Both the position numbers and the translations under genes were made by a program. This document shows positions 47,214 to 59,293 of a stretch of 64,000 nt of DNA, one piece after another (within the stretch, counting starts at the first letter, position 1; each line of letters begins with the position of its first letter). Under the pieces are notes generated by a model. It saw nothing but the letters and a program-made list of their open reading frames with translations. It had not been told where the DNA came from and ran no database searches. Origin of the DNA: Hysterangium stoloniferum (Eukaryota > Basidiomycota > Agaricomycetes > Hysterangiales > Hysterangiaceae); the NCBI GenBank assembly GCA_015178975.1, contig WHVD01000221.1:1-64000 (forward strand). Reading direction: 5' to 3'.

Positions 47214-47483
47214 AAAGCAAATGGTGGCTGACGAGAACAGCCGTGAATCCGAGGATTTGGCCCTCTCCGAAGTACACTACATGGTTACTTGTTTTTGCGG
47301 TTAGTTGCTTCATCCTAGGCTTAATAAAAAAATTATTTTTACTTTATATTTTCGACAGCAGCCTGAAATTTCTATGGAGCTCTACTGACATTTATTGAGC
47401 TATATTTAGTTTGATAAACCGTAATGTCACACCGTGCGAGTCACAGGAGGTAGTGGGAATTGGAGTATCTGGTGGTGACAGCA
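47214..47483. promoter_or_regulatory. Bidirectional promoter, Nar1 / Tat-SF1-like
   Basis: 270 bp between divergent start codons. No specific operator recognised. Confidence 0.5.
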
Positions 47484-48981
47484 ATGTCTACCTCTCTTCA
47501 TTCAAACCCTCCACCAAAAGCAGCAATCACTGCAACGTTTGACGAACAGGCTGCCTCTTTTAGCTCAGATGAACGTATACACTTCTCAAAGGCAACAGGC
47601 ACATGGCAATTTGAGGACACAGATGGCACAGAAATGGAGTGGGACGCGTCAAAGGCTTTGTGGGTTCGTCTGGTGAGAAATCGGGCTGATTTTTCCTATC
47701 TCTCAATGTTAATCAATTAATTAGATAGATGAGGAGGCGGTAAAGGCTCAACAAGCAGCATATTCGGTCCCTGGTGTCGATGAGGAGGTAATAATTACTT
47801 CCGCTGTGTTCTCTTCTACGTTCTTGTTGAGCGTTACTATCACAGACCCCCGCTGCTCCTGTCCTTAAACGCACCAGTAAAAAGCGGAAGGAACCAGAAG
47901 ATTTCACATCGAACACGGCTCCATCGGAGACAGGCCATTCAATTAAACGGGGCAAAACATCCAAGTCCTCTGGAGGCTCTTCAGAGCCACGTCCTTCGAA
48001 AAACACAGCAGTTTATGTTACAGGGTTGCCTTCTGATACTAGCCCGGACGAACTGGTGGCTCGCTTTTCAAAATGCGGTCTATTGATGGAAGATGACCAA
48101 GGTCAACCAAAAGTCAAGCTGTACGCTAAGGATGACGGTTCTTTCAATGGAGAGGCTTTGGTCGTTTATTTCAAAGAAGAAAGCGTGGTACTTGCCTTAT
48201 CCCTGCTAGATGACGCAGAGCTACGCTTGGGAGAGCCGGATTCGCGGATGAGCGTACAAGTCGCCAAATTTGACCATAAAACACAGGAAGGTAAAGAGGT
48301 AGAAAAGAAGCGTGTGGTCGACAAGAAGAAGGCATCGAAAAGGATCGGTAAGATGCAAAGGTCTGTCAGATGTTCTACTTCGCATGTGGCTATTTTAATC
48401 TTTTATTCTCCAGGAAATTGGAGGAATGGGACGATAGTGATAACTTTGGGCCATCAGTTGAGCTAATAGAAGAGGACGCTCATGTCCAAAGTCGAGTGGT
48501 AGTCTTGAAGCATATGTTCACACTGCAAGAGCTTGAAGAAGACGCAACGCTTTTGCTTGACCTCAAAGAGGATGTTCGAGAGGAGTGCGCAACTCTGGGG
48601 GAGGTGACAAATGTGGTGTTGTATGATGTGAGTGACAACAATGTGCACCTCCTATTTCACTTCAGACAGCTGATTTTCTTATTTAGAAAGAGCCAGACGG
48701 AATCATGACTGTTAAGTTTCGGGACCCAATTAGTGCACAGGCGTGTATTTTGGTATGTGACACGGTGTGGTCTTTCTTCTATACTATACTAATACCATGC
48801 TTGTCAGAAAATGAACGGTCGTTTTTTTTCTGGTCGGCAAGTAGAAGCCGCGTTGTTCACTGGATCGCAGAGATTCAAACGTAGCGGAGCAGGGGATGAT
48901 GAGGGGGATGACGATACCGATGAAGCAGAAAAGAAAAGATTGGATGAGTTTGCAAATTGGTTGATGACGGAAGGAGATTGA
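47484..48981 (+). CDS. CUS2: Tat-SF1/Cus2-like U2 snRNP-associated splicing factor
   Basis: RNA-binding protein that helps U2 snRNP fold and join the spliceosome. Exons 47484-47672, 47725-47787, 47846-48360, 48414-48627, 48687-48752, 48808-48981 give 406 residues in frame. Two RNA-recognition motifs are visible: AVYVTGLPSDTSPDELVARF, and a C-terminal UHM-type domain beginning VVVLKHMFT and containing GIMTVKFRD and MNGRFFSGRQVEA. The acidic tail ends DEFANWLMTEGD. An in-frame methionine at 47460 is also possible; 47484 was chosen because it starts MSTSLHSNPPP. Confidence 0.87.
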
Positions 48982-49141
48982 TAATGTCATTATGTGTGTT
49001 AATGTTGTAAAATCCGTATATGACCCCTGATGTAATGATATTGAAAGGGAATAAACATCTACCAACACCCAAAGAATGGTTTAGCGTCGATAGTTTCGAG
49101 TCTCTGTAAGTGGATAGCATTAGCTATAGCTCGGAGGCGTT

Positions 49142-52100
49142 TCAAATACCCACCTCAACAATGACTGTACGCGTTTTCGTGGTGGAAGATGATGCGCTGT
49201 TGCGCGGCCGTATCCAATCTAGGCTGCGACGCACATAGTCGCTTGACGCGCGACCATGCGATAGTAAGCTTCGAGTCTCCGGGTGAATATCCTGGGGATC
49301 CGTACGATAGTCTCCAGCGTCCGTGTCGACATCAGATACGTACCCAGAGAGCACAGGGGCCGAAATAGTTGACGACGCTAACGCATCTACTTGATGTTCC
49401 GATTCTGCGTCGCCTAAGTCGTGGTCCATCAAATCCCCATGAGTTGACGTATTTTCAGGTATGTTTCTCGCAAGATTTATATCTGCGCCTACACCTATGT
49501 CATCTTCAATACCTTCATCCTCTTCGACAACAGCCTGTTCCATGCCGAGTTTCTTCAAGCCACGTTCTACTTCATCTAAACGCTCCATGTGTTCCAATAC
49601 CCGCACGCCGCTTGCACCCGGGTTAATCTTCTGGAACTTGTTAGCAAATGGTACGGGCCTCGTCCCAGGACCGGAGCTGTTATCTGTTGTTGAACGCCGC
49701 CTTGGCGGAGGGAATTGATATGAACCGATGCTACGACTTCGTAGCCGTCGTTCAGCAGGTGCAACCTGCTGAACTCGATCATCGAGATTGTTATGGATCA
49801 TAGTTGACGGCAATATGGGAGACAAGAATGGGTCTACTGGTACTTCGTTCACCGGCACTTCGACTTCATCATCCCACACAAGGACCTTCTGCCTTCTAGT
49901 AAGTTCGAGAGGGCCTTCATCCTGAGAGTAGCATGCACGTCTTTAAAGGAATAACAATAATCATCACAAGCAACACACTGAATGTTTTAAGCACTGAACA
50001 ATATTCCAGGCTTGGCCTTTTATCACTGCCATTTGACGCTATTATAAAAATTCGACGATTATCTCGAGATATTGAGGTTGATGAAAATACCTTGAACATT
50101 TTGGGGTGAAAGTCGGGATCCAAAGCAAAAAGCTTCTTTAACTCGAAGGTGGTTTCTTCCCACCAGGCCTTAGAAGTCAGTAAGGGTAAGAAATGACTGC
50201 GTGTTTTCTCGCTAAAGGGGCTACCGCCAGATATAAACAAGACAAAGCGGGACATGTCCTATATCACTTACCGACCGATGACACTAACCGGTAGATATAA
50301 CCACCCGTACGTGAAGGAACGCCACCCCTTGGGATGTTCGTGAGGAAAAGCAAGGCTGTTATCAATGGCGGCTAACTGTCATGTTATATACAAAATTAAA
50401 CAAAAATCAACTAAGCGGTAACATATAGGAATCTTACATGCAAATGAGGTCCCCGGGTATTTGAAGTTGTCGCAACATGGTCTTGCCCAAATGACCGTAT
50501 TAGGCCTGGGCCGGGTTGAACATTGATCACGGTTGACGGCGAGGACGGAGGACGGGGGTCAGAACCTATAATCTCACGCATGGCAGGCATGAGCGAGGTG
50601 GATGAGCGCGAAGGTGCAATATCGATAAGGGCTCGCTCATGATTTCCTTCACAATATTTGATCATGTAGTTATCGGCCCCACGATCTGTATTACGCATCA
50701 AGACATCTGAAACAAGTCATACGTTAGTACATAGAGCGCATACAGTGATTGTTGCCCAACCGAGTATGACAAGTCTACTAATAATCAGTATACGAAAATA
50801 TAAAGGCACCTAGATACTTACTTTTCTAATTCTTCTCTAAACTCGTGTTGTAGCAACCTTGTCCAATGGAATCTTTCGGATCCCCCACCAAGACTAGAAT
50901 GTTCACCAAAGATGCGTTCATCCTCGTTGTCGTCATCATCATTTAGTTCCTCTTCTCCTGTGCGGCCACACAAAACCTGTAAAGCAGCAAGGATCCGCTT
51001 GGAAGCTCCACCCGTTCGATGGGTTGAATCGTCAAAAGTGTCTGATATTGATCGCCCTGGTAATGGATGTGCCCGAAGAAATTCTGATGCATCTGATACA
51101 CATGAATACAGCACGACACAACCTCCTCAATGAATGCAGCTAACCTTGATATCCATGAAGGAAACATTGCAAGCTACCTACTTTGCCTGGTAAAGGCTTC
51201 CCTTTCTTGGCTGCGCTGCGGTCCAACCAGTCGTAAAAGAAGGCCTATATGAACAATTGAGTTGTAGACTTCCGAGTGGGCGTTGGGCGCATCTTACAGG
51301 GCTGGAAAATGAGACAAGCTCCGTACGAGGAACAATGTAAAGTTGAAGGCGCTCATCGAGAAGCGATGCTGCAGCTTCACTTATGTAACTAGTGAAATAG
51401 ACAAGTTATATCACAGAAACACAGCGAAATCGTCATGGCAATACCTCAAATTAGGAATGAGACAACTGCGACCAAAGGGTATTATCCAACGAAACTGCCG
51501 GTGAATCCATTTGGTGGTCTTTGGATTCAACCTCCCGTAGGGTTCTTCATCCTTCGGTTTAAATACACTACCGTGCTTGTGCCGTAAATCCAAAGATGGA
51601 CACTTTTGAAATATTTTGCGGCTTACCCAACGGTTTGTAGACGTCCATCGACTTTGGCGCGGGCAAAGTAAGAGCCTGAGCTCCCTTTGGAGATCATCTT
51701 CGGATGTGAGCCATCCACTATAGCCTCTCGGACACTGTCGGTCATACTATATGACTATTAGAAATGCACAAAAATTCGTCAGTGTTATGCACGTACGTCA
51801 TGTATTTTTCATGTGTCATGGGAGGATTATGATCCAAGGTTTTTATCTAAAGTAGTTCAGATAATACCGAGCTACAAAGGATGTAAAACTGACCGGCCGC
51901 GAATAGTTATGAGGGACTTGTACTTCTGGTCCGAAGACCGAGTGCATGATCTCGAGCTTTTGAGCAATCGGCCCCGCTTTCTGCAGTAAATTAAAAAGTC
52001 ATGGCCTATACCTGATTTTGTAGGGGAAACTTTCTTACCTTCTTCCTCTTCACTTTCTGGGCAATATTCTCAGTCCATTTCTTGAAAGCGGTGTCTATAG

Positions 52101-52242
52101 TACGCAAGTCGATGTGCGGCCTCTTTCTCTTCGTGCCCAGTGGGGGCGAACCAGGCTGATGAAGACCCACATCTCCCTGTTCAAGCTCTTCACCTTCGAC
52201 AGATTGTGCTAGAGGCTGGTAATGGGCTCGATTTGGTGACAT
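49142..52242 (-). CDS. LSB6: Phosphatidylinositol 4-kinase type II (Lsb6-like)
   Basis: Makes PI4P on endosomal, vacuolar and Golgi membranes. Visible: the kinase start YMTMTDSVREAI near 51800, a glycine-rich segment SKGSSGSYFARA, the ATP-binding lysine in VFKPKDEEPYG, the catalytic NTDRGADNYM near 50670-50690 and the metal-binding aspartate in AAIDNSLAFP. The tail past the kinase domain is long, low-complexity and acidic (about 49150-49880). Several short introns are present. The start MSPNRAHYQP (52242) is preferred to an upstream ATG at 52284 because of its position relative to the divergent VMA4 gene. Both are in frame. Confidence 0.87.
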
Positions 52243-52312
52243 TAGGAGAACCACGACCTCCAAGTGACGTTGATTACACGTCACACACAGTCACACCCTG
52301 CTTTGCCCAACC
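52243..52312. promoter_or_regulatory. Very short bidirectional promoter, PI4K / VMA4
   Basis: Only 70 bp separate the two start codons, so transcription must start within this gap or inside the neighbouring gene. CAC-rich repeats (cacgtcacacacagtcacacc) lie beside the VMA4 start. Confidence 0.6.
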
Positions 52313-53313
52313 ATGTCGTCTCGACCACTCAACGATGATGAGGTTCTTAGTGAAATGAACAAGATGGTGATTTAATTTCAATATAAGGAGAATCTAAGAC
52401 TGAAACTATCCTCGTTTAGGTGGCGTTTATCAAGCAGGAGGCGCTTGAAAAGGCCCGGGAGATCAAGGTCAAGGCTGATGAGGAATTTGCTATCGAGAAG
52501 GTTGGGATATAACGATACTTTGGAGTCTTTTGCTTACTTCTGAATCTATGAGTAGGCAAAGATTGTAAAGCAGGAGTCTCAAGCCATTGATGCTATGTAC
52601 GAGAAGAAACGCAAGGGAGTCGAAGTAGCACAGAAGATGTTTGTGATTTGTGATCCTTGCTAAGATTTTCAACTGACGTTACACCAAAGTGCACAATCAA
52701 CACAGACCAATAAATCCCGTCTACGGTTGCTACAAGCCCGGGAACAACATTTACAGGATCTCTTTGAGACGGCACGCTCTGCGATTGTTACTTTGTCACA
52801 AGACGAGGCTAAATACGCTCAACTAATTGAGAGCACCATCGTTCAGGTATGGCTCTTATCAAGAGGCAGCTTGCAGTAGCTTATTTTATTAACATAGGGT
52901 TTACTGCAAATGCTAGAACCAGAGGTGACTGTGCTTGGAAGAAAGAAAGATGTCTTACTCGTTGAGCGTGCTGCTGAGGGAGCAAAATTTCAATACAATC
53001 ATATTAGTGGTCGTGAGGTTAATATCAGGGTCGAGGGAACATTGGCCGACGACAGGTATTGATGCTGTCATGGCAGGTTTGTTCAGCTAACTCATTGTTC
53101 TAATTAGCGCCGGAGGCATCCGACTGGTCAGTGGAACTAGACGTATAACCATCGATAATGCACTAGATGAGCGACTACGCTTGTTGGAGGACCGTGTAAG
53201 TTTTGACTTGTTCTTCTTTCCTATCGTAAGGGATCTAACCTTTTGAATAGATGCTACCAGAAATCAGGAGAGATTTGTTTGGAGCGAACGAGAACCGTAA
53301 ATTCTACAACTAA
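52313..53313 (+). CDS. VMA4: V-type ATPase subunit E
   Basis: Peripheral-stalk subunit of the vacuolar proton pump V1 sector. It starts MSSRPLNDDEVLSEMNKMVAFI, the family signature. A long coiled-coil (EALEKAREIKVKADEEF to KRKGVEVAQKI) and the C-terminal domain (LEPEVTVLGRKKD, DDSAGGIRLVSGTRRI, LDERLRLLEDRMLPEIR) follow. It ends NRKFYN. Seven exons with short introns. Length is as expected for the family. Confidence 0.93.
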
Positions 53314-55030
53314 CGCCTTATTATATTCTTTGGCAACGTATGATTCTGAATGGCCGCCACATCCGTTACCACATTTTTTCAGCGTATTACCCTCTTGATT
53401 TTCTTCAGGAAGTGGACATTGGCTAACTCAAGGATGACAATACAAACACCTTGTAGACCCTTCTGTGAACCTCAGTATAATAATTTCATCTATTTACCAG
53501 AACTGGGATTGTTATTTGAAGCGAGGGGCTTGATCAATCAACGTAAGCTTGGATACAATGAAACTATGGGCACATTTCCTGGAACTAAGTAATATATGAT
53601 GTATTGCAAGTACAATAACAAGTATTTTCAATCTATTGTAAGTCTTTATCGTAAAAGAAATCTGTCAGCCTGAGTGCAAAAAAAAAGTCCAATATAGTTG
53701 TCGCAGAGTCAAAAGTGCCTCCAGGTCGCCGTGAACATGCGACTATTAGGGTAACAATATATAAACGGCAAGCACATCGTCAAAGGCTGAATGGTCAATA
53801 CAAGAAGAACTTGTCGGCTATATTGACCGATTTAAACTTGACAGTCAATAAAGCGGGATCTGTATGATTCACAAAATCCTCCTTTTGTTCCACAAATCTG
53901 ACAGTCACTGGTTCCCAAGTGAAGACTCTTAGACTACAAGCCACAAATACTATGATAACCTCGGAACTGGTATGATACCAGCGATACCTATTCACGGAAA
54001 CTCAAAGACATTGATCGATTTGCCGAGGACTTTAAGCCCTGCTTCCATGAGCACTGCTTCCCTCGATTAGCATCGTCAATGTTGACAGGGGCTAGCCACA
54101 AGGTTTTGTTTCTCTGCAAAGAAATAGCTCACGAATATGGGCACCGGTGTTAGACCTTACTGAGCTAAATCCAAGTCCTCAAGTCCATTTCACCCCACCT
54201 GTACATTTATTTATCTCTGGCCCCATCATAATCTTCTTGTCAGGACATTATTATAGCTCACAAGAGTAGCTGGTTTTACGTCTCCCGCCAAGTTAGGCGA
54301 CGCCCTCACTCCATCCCTTTGCCTCAACAATTCAGAAAATGACTTGCCGAGCACATCACCTCCAGATACAGCTACGATTATTTCAACACCACTATGACAT
54401 GCCCGGGCTGTGTTAGCCGTCCCTACAGTTTTTGTTTCATGCAAAAGGCGCTAGGCAAAAGGTTTCATCATATGGTCCACTTGTATTCCCATTCAAAAAG
54501 CACTAACCGCTATGTATTTAGTCGGGCACTGTCAGATGGAGCCTTGTTCGGAACCGGACATTACTTTGTTGTGTCCTTTTTTTTTGCAGACAAATTTTAT
54601 TCTTTTTGTATGACCGGCATCGTGTCGCCGGTTAAAGCACATGGAGCTGGGTAACTTGATTTTCCAAATTATGACCCAGTCGTGTAATCAAGGGCTCGGC
54701 TCGATCGAGCCTTTATCGATCTGATGTTGGCTTGGCGCCATCAATGTGGCTGTGCCGCCGCAGCCCGCAAATGATCCTCAGATTCCCCGTGCTTTTGTCA
54801 CAAATTTGTTACTATAATACTCATGTTCTGGAAGACTCCTTCCCCCACCCCTTCCCCCCTACACCTTTTCCCACCCCCTACACTTTTTCCCCCCACACCC
54901 TTTTGCCTCCCCCCCACACTCTCACACCCTTACCCTCCCCCCACTCTTTCACACTCTTTTCTCCCCCCCTCCCCCCTCTTTCCCCAGGCGCACGCGTTCT
55001 ACAATATTTGGTTATTAGCATCAGTGTGTC
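53314..55030. other. Long intergenic region with a polypyrimidine tract
   Basis: No supported gene. Short frames lack codon or family support. A C/T-only-rich tract runs from about 54836 to 54986 and ends in tccccag, just before the GPCR start codon. Confidence 0.5.
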
Positions 55031-56883
55031 ATGACGGTTCACCAGAATTTCTCGAAAAAAGGTGACAGGGTTGGCCTCGCTGTCAGTCTTCTCACCTTTC
55101 TCGAGCACACTGTATAAACTCTCTGATTTTCATTCCAGCTCATAGCGACCAGTGGTTTGACCTCTTCCTTGAGCACGGGTCTCCTTTTACTGTACATTAT
55201 GGTACGCATACATCATCGAACACGTCGACCGACAGCAATACCCATTCCCATTTTCATAGTGGCATGCGTTCTTTACACGTGAAAAATCGTCACCGGTACA
55301 CCGTGGCGTTCGCGCTTTTACACGTTCATCGCTAGGCTGCTATTTGATGTCCTTGTTGTTCTGTGACTTTTTGCAAGGTCCGTCCGTCTCGGTCGCTACT
55401 TGCCGCCCCAAAACAACAACTCTGACGCTCTCATTGTAGGTTCCGCGTTTACACTTAATTACCGATGGGCAGCTCAGGGAGTAATGAACGAGGGCAAGTT
55501 TTGTACAGTTCAGGGACTGGTATCAGAGATTGGTGATCTTGGGGCAGCGCTATGGTCAATGGCTATTGCAGGGCATACTTTCTGGCGAGTTTATCCCCCC
55601 CCTCCCGTCCACCTTTTATCATTAACATTCTAATAATTAGGTTACTCTTCTTGGTCAAAAAACCTCATTTCCTAGCTGCTCCCATTGTTCTCACCCTCGG
55701 GTGGTCAACCTTGATTATTCTTCCGATCGTTGGACCTACACTTATCCAAACCACAAAACGAGGCTCTTTCTTTGGGCTGAGTGGGGCTTGGTGTTGGGTT
55801 GGTGTTGGATATGGAACAGAACGCTTATTATACCTTTATGTTGGTCATTCAATTTGACGGCCGGATAGCTGCTTGATCATTTTCTTTCTCCTTTAGGTCT
55901 GGGTATTCTCGGCTCTCTTCACCTCGTTCGTTATCTACAGTACGTCGAGCCTGACCTAATCAAAAATCTGCTCCATTAACATCCTGAAGCACTCATTTAC
56001 CTTCGTTTCGCAAATTTCATCACTATTGGTGACAAGGGCCGATTCGTGCTACACTTTCGGCGTACTAAGCGTCAAGATGTTTTACAAAGTGGGCTTTCAG
56101 CCCCTCGCGTTGGAGCAGGAGTCACTTCGGAATTACGGACGTCACGACGTCTATCTTCTTCTCTTCCTGGTTGCTTTGACTGGACGAGGGATACACACGA
56201 TGGCGTTACAACATCTGGCACCTCAGGCAATACCAGCGATGTCAACTCTGCCCGTTCCCCTGCTCTTGTCAGCAAGCACCTGAAACAAGTTGCGCGACGA
56301 CTAATGTGGTATCCTATTTGTGAGCTTTATATTCGATCATTTACTCTATTACCTGCTCTAAACGGAAGGAATGTGTTTGCATATAGTATACGCTATCGTA
56401 GTCCTACCTGTTTCTATTTGCCGTATGGGGGTTCTAGCAGGGTGGACACCGCCCTTTGAATTTTTTGTATTTGCTGGGATTTGCTTTAGTGGAAGTGGTG
56501 AGCACCTCTCCCCCCACAATATGTCTTTCCTTGTTGAACCATCATCAACTATTGTGTCGTTAGGCTTCACGAATGCAATTCTCTTCATTTTCACGCGGCA
56601 TAGCTTTATCCGAAAGGTTGCAAAATCGCATGGAACTCGCATACATGTCACAACACAACGTATCACCGTCGGTGAAGATGGAGTAGATGTGGAATTAAGT
56701 AACATTGGAACAGCCGGTACCTCGCCTGCCACTCTAAAATCCCCATACTTCCTCAACAACGACTCAGACTCTCCTTTTCCAGGGGAACCCACCGAGAAAA
56801 GAGCAAAGTTCGAAGACGATAGTGAATGTGAGAATAAAGAGACGGATATAACCAATGTCCATTTATCCGTGTTCGGGCAGTAA
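55031..56883 (+). CDS. Seven-transmembrane receptor, Git3/cAMP-receptor-like
   Basis: G-protein-coupled receptor, probably at the plasma membrane. Its ligand is unknown; relatives sense glucose or other nutrients. Exons 55031-55081, 55139-55201, 55260-55377, 55440-55584, 55641-55839, 55897-55939, 55990-56319, 56387-56497, 56564-56883 join in frame (459 residues). Motifs: GDRVGLALIATSG, SSLGCYLMSLLFCDFLQ, RWAAQGVMNEGKFCTVQG, GAALWSMAIAGHTF, then later transmembrane segments. The third intracellular loop (about 56040-56290) is long and polar, and the C-terminal tail is acidic. The 55585-55640 intron needs a GC donor to keep frame. Confidence 0.8.
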
Positions 56884-57105
56884 TTGCGTTATCTGTAGTA
56901 TATTCTATACCGTAGAATAATGTTGGGGGGGGGGGGGGAGGGGGGGTTAATGGAACATAATGTAATGAAAGAATATACAAGTCCCTGTGCTGAGGTCCCA
57001 TTAGAACATTTATAACTTTTTCCGCCTACAACTTCTAGTCTGTTGCAACTTGAAGTCGGAGTTTGAAGCAATGACATCTGAATCCTCCGCTCCGTGACCT
57101 TAACA

Positions 57106-58168
<1,063 letters not shown>

Positions 58169-59293
58169 TTGGTAGAAAGGATGTATACATATACAATGAA
58201 TGATAAACAAATTTTTTACCAAGGATATGATCAAGATCTCGAAATATTGTGTGATATTTTTCAGAGTAGCAAGAACGGGTTTATAGCAACATCTATCCAT
58301 AGCAAGTTTGGGGGTGCGACTCTGGCGATATTACCTCGGAATTGACATTTAAATATTGGACGAATAGAATAGTGAAACGAGCCCGATATTAAGCCTGTAA
58401 GAATGGATACAACTCCGAGATTATCATGGAGTCGACCTCATGAGAAGCACCAGGATTCAGTCATTGTTCGGATCGACATTGAGCAAGAAGGTATAAGCTT
58501 TACAGAAAGACACCGGAGAGTTCCTTATTGTATTCTGCTGTTGTTCATTTCAGAGATTCAGGCGATGTCAAGGGTTGAACTCTAGAGGGATATTAATCAT
58601 GTGGATCCTGATATCATCCTCGCGTATATGGAAGCAATATATCTTTTCATTAATTACGCCAGAAGGACGTACTATACGGCGTTATAGAGCGACATGTCAG
58701 TTCTGTGTATCGGCTGTCGTTACTTGGAGGTTCAAGGTTTTCGGCGACGTCGTGTACTAGGGTAGCAACCTGTCCTCATGACTTTTCAAGAACAAAGAAG
58801 CATGTTGGCACACTAGCATTGATTGACTTCTTATTCGAGACATTTGTTAAGCTAATAGAGTACATGACATGAGGAGTGCCCGAGTTCACACTCAGGATGG
58901 AAGGTATGACGGGAGTAGAGTATCGAATGAAAGTTATGACGGAAATAGAGTATCGAATGAAAGTTTTAATGTACTATGCAACGAAGGGAACTTCGACAAA
59001 TAAAACAAAGAGGGGAAATGCCAGTTGGATGTCTATATGCAAAGAGGAAACAAAGAGTTCGATAGGTTTTGAATGATAAGCAGGGCAAAAGCGAGAGCAC
59101 AAATAGGGTTTGGTCGTAGAGAACGATTGATGGTACATCTAGTCAGGAAACAGGAACACAGGAAGACGGCAAATATAGTAGAGTTGTATGCATGATTAAA
59201 CCAGATGAGGGGGGCACAAGTAAGCAGTCAGTCCGATTATAGCAGGTTAGTCACAACGTGATTATAAGCAATGCGTAATTATGGACGAGAGCG
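58169..59293. other. Convergent intergenic region
   Basis: No supported gene. A short tandem repeat of about 30 bp (atgacgg-aatagagtatcgaatga) lies near 58905-58965. The reading frames here are not conserved-looking. Confidence 0.5.

Noticed and set aside
53350..53592. 80-residue frame after VMA4
   Set aside because: No conserved motif, splice signals or signal peptide; probably chance.
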